Counted from the stretch's first letter, positions 16,188 to 24,467 are shown. The stretch: 25,346 nucleotides of DNA from CBIFVZ01 sp966185765 (GCA_966185765.1 CBIFVZ010000060.1:1-25346), one strand, 5' to 3'. The notes: generated by a model not told the origin, from the letters alone. Program-made: numbers and translations.

Positions 16188-17515
16188 GCGTATACGAAGC
16201 TAACTTTGATGGGTTGCCAGGTCCGACACACCATTACGCTGGGCTGTCGTTTGGTAATGAAGCTTCTATGCGCCATCGCCATCGTGTTTCTAACCCGGCG
16301 TTGGCAGCTCGGCAGGGCTTGCAGAAAATGAAAGCACTGGCGGATGCAGGATTTGTTCAGGGCGTGATTCCCCCTCACGAACGCCCAAATTTACCGCTGC
16401 TGCGCCAGCTGGGTTGGCAGGGGAGTGAGGCAGAGATTCTGAATGCGGTCTGTCACCAGGCACCCGGACTTTTAGAGGCGGTAAGCTCAGCCTCAGCGAT
16501 GTGGGTGGCGAATGCCGCAACGGTCGCCCCATCCGCAGATACGCTTGATGGTCGTGTACATTTAACAGTCGCAAACCTCAACAGCAAGTTTCACCGGGCA
16601 AGTGAGGCGCAGACCACTGAGCGTATTTTACGGGCTATTTTTCGTGATGATAACCGCTTTGTAGTGCATGGCGCGCTCCCGCAGGCGGCGTGGTTTGCCG
16701 ATGAAGGGGCGGCAAATCACAGCAGGCTATGCGGCAATTATGGCGAGGCCGGGCTGCATCTCTTTATTTATGGTCGCGAGCAGGTGGTTGAAAGCGCGAC
16801 ACGCTATCCCGCGCGACAAACCCTGGAGGCAAGTCAGGCCGTTGCGCGTCTCAATCAACTGCCAGCAGAGCGCACATTGTTTGCGCGCCAGAACCCAGCG
16901 GTGATTGACGCGGGTGTGTTTCACAACGATGTGATTGCCGTTGCGAACCGTCAGTTGCTGTTCTGCCATGAGCAGGCTTTTATGGATGCGGCCGGACTGT
17001 ATGCGCGCCTGCGGGAGAAAGTGCCAGGCTTTACGCTGATTGAAGTGCCGGAACGTGTGATTTCAGTGGCAGAGGCGGTGCAGACTTATCTTTTTAACAG
17101 CCAGCTACTGAGTCAACCGGGCGGGGAAATGACGCTGCTGTTGCCGCAGGAAGCGCGTAGCCACAGCGGCGTCTGGCGCTGGCTTAACAGCCTGCTGGCA
17201 GCAGACAACCCGGTTTCTGCGCTGGAGGTGTTTGACCTTCGCGAAAGCATGGCTAACGGTGGGGGGCCTGCCTGTCTGCGACTGCGCGTGGTACTCACGC
17301 AGGCAGAAATGCAGGCGCTAAATCCGGCGGTGCTGATGAACGACACCCTTTTCAGCACGTTAAACCACTGGGTGGGGCGTTGGTATCGCGACCGGCTCAC
17401 GACAGACGACCTGCGCGACCCACAGTTGTTGCAGGAAAGCCGTGGTGCGCTCGATGAGTTAACGCAGATCCTGCAACTCGGCTCGCTTTATCCGTTCCAG
17501 CGTGAGGGTATATGA
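16184..17515 (+). CDS. astB: N-succinylarginine dihydrolase AstB
   Basis: AstB splits N-succinylarginine into succinylornithine, CO2 and two ammonia molecules, the second AST step and the one that releases nitrogen. It has the pentein fold of amidinotransferases. The 443 residues compare with 447 in E. coli. The opening NFDGLPGPTHHYAGLSFGN is diagnostic. Catalytic residues are Glu174 (ADEGAANHS), His247 (VFHNDVIAV) and Cys364 (GGGPACLRLRV). The last residues PFQREGI are shorter than in E. coli because the frame meets astE in another ATGA overlap. Confidence 0.96.
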   Translation: MSVYEANFDGLPGPTHHYAGLSFGNEASMRHRHRVSNPALAARQGLQKMKALADAGFVQGVIPPHERPNLPLLRQLGWQGSEAEILNAVCHQAPGLLEAVSSASAMWVANAATVAPSADTLDGRVHLTVANLNSKFHRASEAQTTERILRAIFRDDNRFVVHGALPQAAWFADEGAANHSRLCGNYGEAGLHLFIYGREQVVESATRYPARQTLEASQAVARLNQLPAERTLFARQNPAVIDAGVFHNDVIAVANRQLLFCHEQAFMDAAGLYARLREKVPGFTLIEVPERVISVAEAVQTYLFNSQLLSQPGGEMTLLLPQEARSHSGVWRWLNSLLAADNPVSALEVFDLRESMANGGGPACLRLRVVLTQAEMQALNPAVLMNDTLFSTLNHWVGRWYRDRLTTDDLRDPQLLQESRGALDELTQILQLGSLYPFQREGI

Positions 17516-18474
17516 GAAACTTTTTACAACAAACACTGGCAGGAGAGAAGCCTGCCTGCATAACGGGCGAGTGTGGCGGGCTGCACTGGCACTGGCTGGA
17601 TAACGGCGTACTGACAGTGACGCCGCAAGGGGCGACTTGCGGCGCGCTGGTACTTAGTGCGGGCATTCATGGTAATGAAACCGCACCGGTTGAGATGTTA
17701 TCCGCACTCCTTGAGGCGCTGGCACAGGGTGAGATTCCACTGCGCTGGCGACTGTTGGTGATACTGGGTAACCCGGCGGCGCTGCGCGCCGATTGTCGTT
17801 ATATCGATAACGACATGAACCGACTATTTGGTGGGCGCTGGCGCAGTATGCCGCTCAGTAGTGAAACGCAGCGTGCCGCGCGCCTGGAGCAGATAGTATT
17901 GACGTTTTTTGATGCCCAACCGCAGAAACAGCGCTGGCATCTTGATATGCATACTGCGCTGCGTGAGTCATATTATCCGCGTTTTGGCGTGCTGCCTGCG
18001 AAAGAAGGAGAGTGGAACAGCGATTTTTTGCGCTGGTTGGGTGACGCCGGACTACAGGCGCTGGTGTTTCACCAGACACCTGGCGGCACGTTTACGCACT
18101 TTAGCTGTGAACAGGCTGGTGCGCTCAGCTGTACGCTGGAGTTGGGTAAAGCGCAGGCGTTTGGACATAATGATTTATCGCAGTTTGCTATCACCGCAGA
18201 GGCGCTACGTGCCCTGCTCAGCGCTACCCCGACCGCCAGCGCACCGCCGCCGCGTCGCTATCAGGTGGCACAGCAATTGACGAAGCAGAGTCAGGCGTTT
18301 GTGTTGAATATGTCAGCACAGGTGCGTAATTTCACCGCTTTCCCACGCGGCGCGTTGCTGGCGCAGGACGCAGAAACACGCTACGAGGTACAACACGCGT
18401 GTGAATATGTGCTCTTTCCCAATGCCTCGGTGGCGACGGGGCTACGTGCTGGATTGATGTTGGTCGAAGTATAA
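17512..18474 (+). CDS. astE: Succinylglutamate desuccinylase AstE
   Basis: AstE is a zinc carboxypeptidase-like enzyme that cleaves succinylglutamate to succinate and glutamate, the last AST step. The 320 residues compare with 322 in E. coli. Zinc ligands His53 and Glu56 (GIHGNETAPVE) and His147 (HLDMHTALR) are in place, as is the catalytic Glu210 (CTLELGKA). A C-terminal beta domain follows from about residue 240. It is the last gene of the operon. I see no strong intrinsic terminator in the 352 bases before spy, so read-through or Rho-dependent ending is possible. Confidence 0.95.
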   Translation: MRNFLQQTLAGEKPACITGECGGLHWHWLDNGVLTVTPQGATCGALVLSAGIHGNETAPVEMLSALLEALAQGEIPLRWRLLVILGNPAALRADCRYIDNDMNRLFGGRWRSMPLSSETQRAARLEQIVLTFFDAQPQKQRWHLDMHTALRESYYPRFGVLPAKEGEWNSDFLRWLGDAGLQALVFHQTPGGTFTHFSCEQAGALSCTLELGKAQAFGHNDLSQFAITAEALRALLSATPTASAPPPRRYQVAQQLTKQSQAFVLNMSAQVRNFTAFPRGALLAQDAETRYEVQHACEYVLFPNASVATGLRAGLMLVEV

Positions 18475-18612
18475 ATTATTGCGGTCAGTGACTGCTGCGG
18501 GCGCCGCTATTTCCTGGTGTGTCGTCTTCCCATCGTTTTTATTTTCTTGTGGAGGTTATTTATTCGGATAATTCCAGGTGTGATGCTTTATTTTATTCTG
18601 CTGTTGTTATAA

Positions 18613-18630
18613 AATTTCTCCATAATTCCC
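18613..18630 (+). promoter_or_regulatory. BaeR-like box, distal
   Basis: AATTTCTCCATAATTCCC matches the published BaeR box TTTTTCTCCATDATTGGC at 14 of 18 positions, including the whole TTTCTCCATAATT core. It lies 214 bases upstream of the spy start and 70 bases from the proximal copy. Confidence 0.55.
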
Positions 18631-18682
18631 TGTTAATCAGCCAGATATTAATTTAATTTTCAAACCTTCTTCATCTCTTCTT

Positions 18683-18700
18683 ATTTTCTCCATAATTGCC
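18683..18700 (+). promoter_or_regulatory. BaeR box, proximal
   Basis: ATTTTCTCCATAATTGCC matches the BaeR box consensus at 16 of 18 positions. It ends 39 bases before the TATAAT of the spy promoter, a normal activator position. spy is a known target of BaeSR in E. coli. Confidence 0.75.
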
Positions 18701-18739
18701 GCTTTTTTGTTTTTTACGCTTTCATTGTTTTACCACGGC

Positions 18740-18745
18740 TATAAT
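18740..18745 (+). promoter_or_regulatory. spy promoter -10 box
   Basis: A perfect TATAAT has no good -35 at 16-18 bases upstream (GCTTTC at 17), which fits a promoter that needs an activator. The predicted transcription start is near 18752, with a leader of about 75 bases. Confidence 0.55.
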
Positions 18746-18826
18746 TACTTGACTCCTGGTCCCGTAAACTCATTTCCGTCAACGCGATGAATCACTCGCG
18801 GATTAACTGAAAAAGGATAAGATACT

Positions 18827-19306
18827 ATGCGTAAATTAACTGCACTTGTTGTCGCTTCCACTCTGGCTCTGGGCGCCGCGAATCTGGCACACGCTGCTGA
18901 CACGACCGCGCCGGTGAAAGAAGATGCCGCCAAAACTCATGCGCACAAAGGTCCGCGCGGCCCGCAGATGATGATGTTTAAAAACCTGAACCTGACCGAT
19001 GCACAGAAGCAGCAGGTGCGCGATATCATGAAGGCCGAGCGCGAGAAGATGCCGCGTCCATCCCTGGATGACCGCAAAGCCATGCAGGACGTGATCGCCA
19101 GCGACAGCTTTGACCGTGCGAAAGCCGAAGCGCTGGTCGAAAAAGGCGCTGCAGACCATAAAGCACGCATGCTTTCCATGATGGAAACGCAGAATAAAAT
19201 CTACAACATTTTGACGCCGGAACAGAAAAAACAGTACGTTGCCAACATGCAGAAACAGCCTAAAGAGCCGCGCGGCCCGGGTATGAAACAGCCTGCTGCT
19301 GAATAA
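18827..19306 (+). CDS. spy: Periplasmic ATP-independent chaperone Spy
   Basis: Spy binds unfolding proteins in the periplasm during envelope stress. The 159 residues compare with 161 in E. coli. The signal peptide is residues 1-23 (cut after AHA), nearly identical to E. coli. The two LTxxQ motifs that define the family are present: LTDAQ (56-60) and LTPEQ (129-133). The mature protein is helical and highly charged, with a disordered Pro/Gly/Lys tail. AAGGA sits about 10 bases before the ATG. Two BaeR-like boxes upstream support induction by envelope stress; I found no acceptable CpxR box. A strong hairpin terminator follows. Confidence 0.96.
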   Translation: MRKLTALVVASTLALGAANLAHAADTTAPVKEDAAKTHAHKGPRGPQMMMFKNLNLTDAQKQQVRDIMKAEREKMPRPSLDDRKAMQDVIASDSFDRAKAEALVEKGAADHKARMLSMMETQNKIYNILTPEQKKQYVANMQKQPKEPRGPGMKQPAAE

Positions 19307-19343
19307 TCTCTGATTCAGGCCTGACGAACAGGTAATACGCTTA

Positions 19344-19401
19344 AAGACCGCCGGTCATGCCCACATTGCGTTGTACAGTGGGCATGACCGGCGGTTTTCT
19401 T
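19344..19401. terminator. Long hairpin terminator after spy
   Basis: A perfect 18-bp inverted repeat (19347-19364 with 19378-19395, from ACCGCCGGTCATGCCCAC) with a 13-base loop is followed by TTTCTTT. The stem extends a few more base pairs into the flanking A/T. It separates spy from the convergent exporter gene and may serve both. Confidence 0.85.
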
Positions 19402-19438
19402 TGCGTGATTTATGGCGCGGTTTGTACTCAAAAAGCCT

Positions 19439-20341
19439 TTATCCATAGCGACGAATGGCAAGCCAGCACAGCAGTGAGCCTGTCACCACCATCATGACAC
19501 CCTGCCAGAATGACCAGCCAGGCGTGAGACCCAGCCACAGGCTGGCGAGGAGTGCGGAAAAAACGGGAGTGAAGTAAGACGCTGTTGCCAGTAGCGTCAT
19601 GTTGCCATGCTGTATGCCATGATTCCAGGCGGTGTAGGCAAGCGCAGTAGACCCACCCATAAAGCACAGCTGCAGTACCGACGCGAACGTGAAATCCAGT
19701 GGGGCAGTGTCCGCCAGTGTGAATTTCCCCCACAGCACCAGCGCCGTGGCACAGAAAAATAGCGGGACGGCATTCTTGCCACCGCCCCAGCGTTTGGTGA
19801 GATTGCAGTACAGCGCCCAGATTAATGCCGCGAAAAAGGCCAGTCCGTAGGCCAGAGGATTGCTCAGAATATTTCCCCACATCTGCACAAGTGACCCACT
19901 GCCGTCACCACGCAGCACCTGCATCACGCCACCGAGCGCAAGCAGCAGACCGGGCCATAGCCACCATGCTGCCCGCTGTCCGTTGATTACTGTCGCCAGT
20001 GCCACGGTCAGGCACGGCCATAAATAGTTAATCATGCCAAGCTCCAGCGACTGGGCACGATCCTGCGCAAGCCCGATGGACAACGCGAGGCAGATTTCAT
20101 AGCTCACAAACATCGCCCCGCCGATAAACAGGTAGCGACGCGGCAGTGAGGCCGGGCGCGGCAGGCCCTGTGTCAGGCATAACAGGATGGCGCTGAGTGT
20201 GTAGATGAGGGCCGGGCTACCCAGCGGACCGAAATACTCCGACAGACTGCGAAAAAGGCCAACGGAAGTACTCCATAAAAGAATGGCCACCAGCCCGAGC
20301 AATGTGGCGCGTGAGGTTGTTGAAGGCATAACGGTCTTCAT
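19439..20341 (-). CDS. yddG: Aromatic amino acid exporter YddG-like (DMT/EamA family)
   Basis: This is an integral inner-membrane protein of the drug/metabolite transporter superfamily with ten predicted helices in two EamA repeats. Blocks shared with E. coli YddG (293 residues) include IAxxLWST near residue 18, SYEICLALS, GMINYLWP, YTAWNHGIxHGN, SYFTPV and the end FWQG-GSLLCWLAIRR. YddG exports aromatic amino acids and some toxic analogues; the same substrate here is inference. The start may be 20341 or the ATG at 20329, and the latter better fits the E. coli N terminus; neither has a good ribosome site. In E. coli yddG lies elsewhere, and this slot holds ves and cho. Confidence 0.88.
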   Translation of the reverse strand: MKTVMPSTTSRATLLGLVAILLWSTSVGLFRSLSEYFGPLGSPALIYTLSAILLCLTQGLPRPASLPRRYLFIGGAMFVSYEICLALSIGLAQDRAQSLELGMINYLWPCLTVALATVINGQRAAWWLWPGLLLALGGVMQVLRGDGSGSLVQMWGNILSNPLAYGLAFFAALIWALYCNLTKRWGGGKNAVPLFFCATALVLWGKFTLADTAPLDFTFASVLQLCFMGGSTALAYTAWNHGIQHGNMTLLATASYFTPVFSALLASLWLGLTPGWSFWQGVMMVVTGSLLCWLAIRRYG

Positions 20342-20389
20342 CAGATAACACGGCCCTGCATCAGCAGGGCCAGTTGCCGCAAGCGGGGC

Positions 20390-21214
20390 TTACTTCCAGA
20401 AATCGTCAAACACCGTGATGGGTGGACGACGTTTATGCTCGGTTTTCTGATACCAGTTTTCAATGATGGTGCAGGTTTTAGCGTCCAGCGATTTGCCTTC
20501 CAGATAGTTGTCGATATCTTCATAGGTAACGCCAAGTGCCACTTCATCGGGCAGAGACGGGCGGTCATCCTCCAGATCGGCTGTAGGTGCTTTGTCATAG
20601 AGGTGCTGCGGACAACCGAGATGCTTTAGCAGCTGCTTGCCCTGACGTTTGTTCAGGCGAAACAGTGGATTGATGTCCGTGCCGCCGTCTCCGTATTTGG
20701 TGAAAAAACCGGTTAGCGCCTCGGCGGCATGGTCGGTGCCAACCACCACGCCGTGGGTCATGCCAGCGATACTGTACTGAGCCTTCATCCGTTCGCGAGC
20801 TTTTTCGTTGCCGCGCACAAAATCACTCAATTCAATGCCAGCTTCGCGCAGCGCCTGTTCGCTGGCGAGCACCGCACCTTTAATATTTACTGTCAGCACG
20901 CGGTCAGGCTCAATAAATGCCAGTGCATCCTGGCAGTCCTGTTCATCGGCCTGGTTGCCGTAGGGCAGGCGCACAGCAATAAACTGATAGTCGCTGTTGC
21001 CGGTTTGCGCTCGTATTTCGCTGATAGCGCGCTGACAGAGTTTACCGGCAAGGGTGGAGTCCTGCCCGCCGCTAATGCCAAGCACCAGCGTTTTGATAAA
21101 CGGATAGCGCGTGAGGTAGCTCTTGAGAAAGTCGACGCTACGGCGCACTTCAGATTCGGCATCAACAACAGGTTGTACGCCAAGTGCGCGGATAATCTCT
21201 TGCTGTAGGCTCAT
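20390..21214 (-). CDS. nadE: NH3-dependent NAD synthetase NadE
   Basis: NadE amidates deamido-NAD to NAD with ammonia and ATP, the final step of NAD synthesis. The 274 residues compare with 275 in E. coli, which ends with one more lysine. The PP-loop SGGQDS spans residues 48-53 after LVLGI. GTDHAAEALTGFFTKYGDGGTD forms the deamido-NAD and ATP pocket, and PTADLEDDRPSLPDE is conserved. The GGAGGAG just upstream decides the ATG at 21214 over the longer frame reaching 21313. It is divergent from osmE as in E. coli. The yddG-like gene follows 48 bases downstream on the same strand and could be co-transcribed. Confidence 0.96.
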   Translation of the reverse strand: MSLQQEIIRALGVQPVVDAESEVRRSVDFLKSYLTRYPFIKTLVLGISGGQDSTLAGKLCQRAISEIRAQTGNSDYQFIAVRLPYGNQADEQDCQDALAFIEPDRVLTVNIKGAVLASEQALREAGIELSDFVRGNEKARERMKAQYSIAGMTHGVVVGTDHAAEALTGFFTKYGDGGTDINPLFRLNKRQGKQLLKHLGCPQHLYDKAPTADLEDDRPSLPDEVALGVTYEDIDNYLEGKSLDAKTCTIIENWYQKTEHKRRPPITVFDDFWK

Positions 21215-21460
21215 GTACTCCTCCGTAAAATAACGCGCCCGCGTCAGGCGGGCGAAAAGTTTCTTAAAATTAACCTGCCTGGCATAAAACGACAAGCGAA
21301 CATGATGCAGCATAGCGCGGCTGATGCTGTTTTATGCCGTATTACGCACAACCGTGTCAGTGGTATTTGCTATGCGTGCGCATGATGCGTTAACAAGTTG
21401 AAAAAAAGTGATTTATATTCCAGGCTTATTCAACACGCTGAAATAAAAAGAGGATGTAAA

Positions 21461-21814
21461 ATGAACAAACTTGCAGGAATTGTAGGTGCAGCGGCTGTTC
21501 TCGCTATGCTGGCAGGATGTACGGCTTATGACCGAACGAAAGATCAGTTTACGCAACCGGTAGTCAAAGACGTTAAAAAGGGGATGACTCGCGAGCAGGT
21601 GCGCCAGATAGCGGGCCAGCCGTCATCTGAAGTTTCAATGGTACACGCACGTGGTACATGCCAGACCTATATTCTGGGTCAGCGCGGCAACCAGATTGAA
21701 ACTTACTTTGTCGCACTCGACGATGCTGGTCGTGTAATGAACTCCGGCTACCAGAGCTGTGCTGAGTATGATACCGATCCGCAGGCGCCGCAGCAGAAGA
21801 AAGTCTTTCAGTAA
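21461..21814 (+). CDS. osmE: Osmotically inducible lipoprotein OsmE
   Basis: OsmE is a small envelope lipoprotein induced by osmotic stress. Its exact role is unknown. The 117 residues compare with 112 in E. coli; the extra ones are a Gln/Lys-rich tail. The signal peptide ends in the lipobox LAGC with lipidated Cys20. Thr21 follows rather than Asp, so sorting to the outer membrane is expected. The mature part is a SmpA/OmlA (BamE-like) fold with KGMTREQVRQIAGQPS and YFVALDDAGRV. AGAGGA lies upstream of the ATG at 21461; the frame from 21398 adds 21 non-homologous residues. It is divergent from nadE and followed by a bidirectional terminator. Confidence 0.95.
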   Translation: MNKLAGIVGAAAVLAMLAGCTAYDRTKDQFTQPVVKDVKKGMTREQVRQIAGQPSSEVSMVHARGTCQTYILGQRGNQIETYFVALDDAGRVMNSGYQSCAEYDTDPQAPQQKKVFQ

Positions 21815-21831
21815 CAGCGCAGCGGAATGTT

Positions 21832-21857
21832 AAAAACCGGCAATAAGCCGGTTTTTT
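21832..21857. terminator. Bidirectional terminator between osmE and tpsA
   Basis: The stem AAAAACCGGC (21832-21841) pairs with GCCGGTTTTT (21847-21856) across a 5-base loop, followed by T. The A/T arms are symmetric, so it can end both osmE (+) and the TpsA gene (-). Confidence 0.88.
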
Positions 21858-21870
21858 GTTTTTTCTGTGG

Positions 21871-21907
21871 GCTGCTGCGCCCGGAAAAGAGCGGGTAACG
21901 CAGCAGC
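21871..21907. repeat. Bulged inverted repeat past the TpsA gene
   Basis: GCTGCTGCG (21871-21879) pairs with CGCAGCAGC (21899-21907), and CCCG (21880-21883) pairs with CGGG (21892-21895), leaving a TAA bulge. The hairpin lies between the TpsA stop codon and the shared terminator and has no T run of its own. Confidence 0.6.
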
Positions 21908-21920
21908 TGTATTCAGATAA

Positions 21921-24467
21921 TCACAATCCTACTGTCTTACCAAGACCCATTTGGGTTTTCACATCTAACTCCAGACCTTGCTTTGCGCCGGTAACACCTG
22001 TCAACGTGGTGTACAGCGTTTTGCCGCTGATACGAGCGGTTCCCTCAGAGAAGAGGTCGCTGGTGTTGTAAACGGTACCCGTGGTGCCGACAGTCAGTGA
22101 ACGATCGCCGACAAGAGTACCGTGGTTGTGTACACCAGCCTTACCGTAAACAGTGGTGCTATTTTGTGAGTAAATAGTGTTGTGGTTATACAGCGTGCCT
22201 GTCGCCGTGACAGAAGTGCTGTTTGCACCCGTAATCCAGCCAAAGTTCGAGAAATCGTTGCCAACATTCAGCGTCAGGTTATTGCCAGAGCTAATTATGC
22301 CCGCTGCAGTGTTTTTATCAGCAGAACCGCTGGCTAACTGGTCGAGCCATCCAGTGTTAATCGTGATATCACCCGCAGTGTGGATGGTGGCGAAGTTATT
22401 GACCATTGAGTCCGTATTCACCATGATGCCTTTTGCAGCTGAAATAAGACCGAAATCATTAGACAATGACTTAGTCGCATCAATGTTCAGCGAACCATTC
22501 TCAGCAATCAGGCGGCTGCTGTTGGTATAAATACGGTTGGCTTTAATATCAGCTGAGCCTTTAGCAATCATTCCCCCTTCCTGACTTGACATACCAAAAT
22601 ACTGGGCATACATGTTTTTAAAAAGATTACTGTACTGGTTTAACACAGTGCCCGTTGTGTTAATGGTGATATCATTAGTCGCCACCATCAGTGCCGCGCT
22701 GTTATCCACTTCGCCAGTTGTTTCGATTTTAATATCGTGACCGAGCAACAGACCAGAGTAGTTATTCACCGTTTTGGCCTTGATATTCATGGTGCCATTT
22801 TTAGCATTGAGTGCGCCGATATTGTTTTGCACTTCGCCGCTTACGTTGAAATTAACGTCATCTTCAGCAACCATAGAACCTTTATCGTTCGTTATGCTGG
22901 CGGCTTTGATGGAGATATTTTTACCGGAAAGCACTTTCCCGGAAACACTTTTAACATTGCCAGTGCTGTCAATATCGATGTTGCCTGAAGAAACAATTTG
23001 CCCCTCATTTTTAATAGCGCCAGAAGTAATTTGAATACCCCCCGCACCCGCGACAATCCCCAGCGTATCTTTACTAATGGTATCGGCGGTTCTGGTGTTA
23101 TTGTTGTTCAGCGTATTTCCGGCTGTGTCAATTTTTACATGACCATCGGCAGAGCGAATAAGGCCTGTTGAGTTATCGAGAGCTTTAGAGGTGGAGATAT
23201 CCACGTCTCCCCAGGAATCAATCTTCCCCTTGCTGTTATCAAACGTTGTGGAGGTGGTACCCACATAATAACCCGTAATCTGACCACCGCTGTTATTAAG
23301 CTCGCCCGTTTTCAGGAAGACGGCGCCGGCACTGATGCCTGCATCCGTACTTTTACCGGTATTATTCAGGCTGTTGCCATTGGTATCGATGGCAACTGAA
23401 TTGGTGGCAGCGACCTTACCTTGCGAGTTATTGAACTTTCCGCTGCTAATGGTGATGTCAGAGCCGCTGGTTATTTTGCCGGAGTTAATGTTGCTGATGG
23501 TATTTTTGTTGGTATCAATGGAAATCGCTTTTTCACTGGCAAGGGTACCGGTTTCGTTTTCCAGCGCATTATTGGTTTTGATGGCGATATTGCCGGTGGC
23601 CTGAAGCGTGGCGTTGTTATTTAGCAGGCGGCCTTTGCTGTCAATCTGGATACCACCATCTCCTGCCATGATTTTCCCACGGTTGCGCACGCCCACACCG
23701 CTTTCGGTACTAATCAGATTAATTTTGTTGGCATACATACCGCCTAATTTCGCAACATCAATGCCATAGGTGGGTGTGCTCAGGAAGGCTGTTTTAACAG
23801 TTCCAGTCACCTGACCATCAGCATTAATAGCGTTATTACCTGCAATCACAGTGACATCGGAACGAGAGTTGATATCACCCTCGATAACGACAGAACGTGC
23901 CAGAATATTAGTCGGCGAGTCATTGGTAAGACCATTGGTAGTGATGCTGCCACTACTGACTGAGTAGCCTTTGAGTTCGCCATTTTGCATATCCGGTTTG
24001 CCGGTTGTCATGGTGACTTTATCGGTGTTGATAAAGCCACAGCTTTCACAGGTGATGCCGTTTGGGTTGGCAATGATCAGGTGCGCTTTATCACCGGCGA
24101 CTTCCATCATCCCATTAAGTGCACTTTTATTTTTAGACGTCACCTCATTAAGAATGACTTTGGCAGTACCGTTGGCGAGATTATTGTTGCCGGCAATCTG
24201 TCCTGCCAGCTGACTAGTCGCGCCATCTTTGCTGTTGTTGAAAATAATGCCTTCTTTACCCACGTTCAGTTTGTCATAAATGTTATGAGAAATACCGTTA
24301 GCGTTTGCACCAGTAATATTCACAACCGGCACGCCATTCGCCATGCCCGTGGAGGCATTTTTAATACTCAGGTCGGCTGCCTGCGAAATGGCAGGAAGAG
24401 TCAGTAAAATAGCGGTAACAATCGGATTAAATTTAGCTAATCCGTGCTGATAGTGACGTTTTTCCAT
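21921..24467 (-). CDS. Filamentous-haemagglutinin-type TpsA exoprotein
   Basis: This is a secreted or surface protein of the two-partner secretion class, 848 residues. The signal peptide is residues 1-30 (cut after SQA). The TPS domain (about 31-280) is canonical: NGISHNIYDKLNVGKEGIIFNNS near 57-79, then LNEVTSKNKSALNG, the ANPNGI motif (134-138) and the cysteine pair Cys140/Cys143. The rest is an asparagine-rich series of about 20-residue beta-helix repeats (forms like I-x-I-x-T-x-G-x-x-x-N). No VENN or other toxin-module boundary, RGD or beta-barrel is seen, so it is probably a short adhesin, or one cut short. GAGGAT precedes the ATG at 24467. No TpsB transporter gene is in the window. Composition is more AT-rich than the neighbours. 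Confidence 0.9.
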   Translation of the reverse strand: MEKRHYQHGLAKFNPIVTAILLTLPAISQAADLSIKNASTGMANGVPVVNITGANANGISHNIYDKLNVGKEGIIFNNSKDGATSQLAGQIAGNNNLANGTAKVILNEVTSKNKSALNGMMEVAGDKAHLIIANPNGITCESCGFINTDKVTMTTGKPDMQNGELKGYSVSSGSITTNGLTNDSPTNILARSVVIEGDINSRSDVTVIAGNNAINADGQVTGTVKTAFLSTPTYGIDVAKLGGMYANKINLISTESGVGVRNRGKIMAGDGGIQIDSKGRLLNNNATLQATGNIAIKTNNALENETGTLASEKAISIDTNKNTISNINSGKITSGSDITISSGKFNNSQGKVAATNSVAIDTNGNSLNNTGKSTDAGISAGAVFLKTGELNNSGGQITGYYVGTTSTTFDNSKGKIDSWGDVDISTSKALDNSTGLIRSADGHVKIDTAGNTLNNNNTRTADTISKDTLGIVAGAGGIQITSGAIKNEGQIVSSGNIDIDSTGNVKSVSGKVLSGKNISIKAASITNDKGSMVAEDDVNFNVSGEVQNNIGALNAKNGTMNIKAKTVNNYSGLLLGHDIKIETTGEVDNSAALMVATNDITINTTGTVLNQYSNLFKNMYAQYFGMSSQEGGMIAKGSADIKANRIYTNSSRLIAENGSLNIDATKSLSNDFGLISAAKGIMVNTDSMVNNFATIHTAGDITINTGWLDQLASGSADKNTAAGIISSGNNLTLNVGNDFSNFGWITGANSTSVTATGTLYNHNTIYSQNSTTVYGKAGVHNHGTLVGDRSLTVGTTGTVYNTSDLFSEGTARISGKTLYTTLTGVTGAKQGLELDVKTQMGLGKTVGL

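Larger units (their letters stand above)
18475..18826. other. astE-spy intergenic region
   Basis: This 352-base AT-rich stretch has no gene. The first 60 bases after astE hold only weak hairpins. The rest is the spy control region, with two BaeR-like boxes (18613-18630 and 18683-18700), a perfect TATAAT at 18740-18745 and the spy ribosome site AAGGA near 18811-18816. Confidence 0.6.

Noticed and set aside
18763..18784. A CpxR box (GTAAA-N5-GTAAA) upstream of spy
   Set aside because: GTAAA is followed by GTCAA after 9 bases rather than 5, and it lies downstream of the -10 box, so it cannot be a standard activating site.
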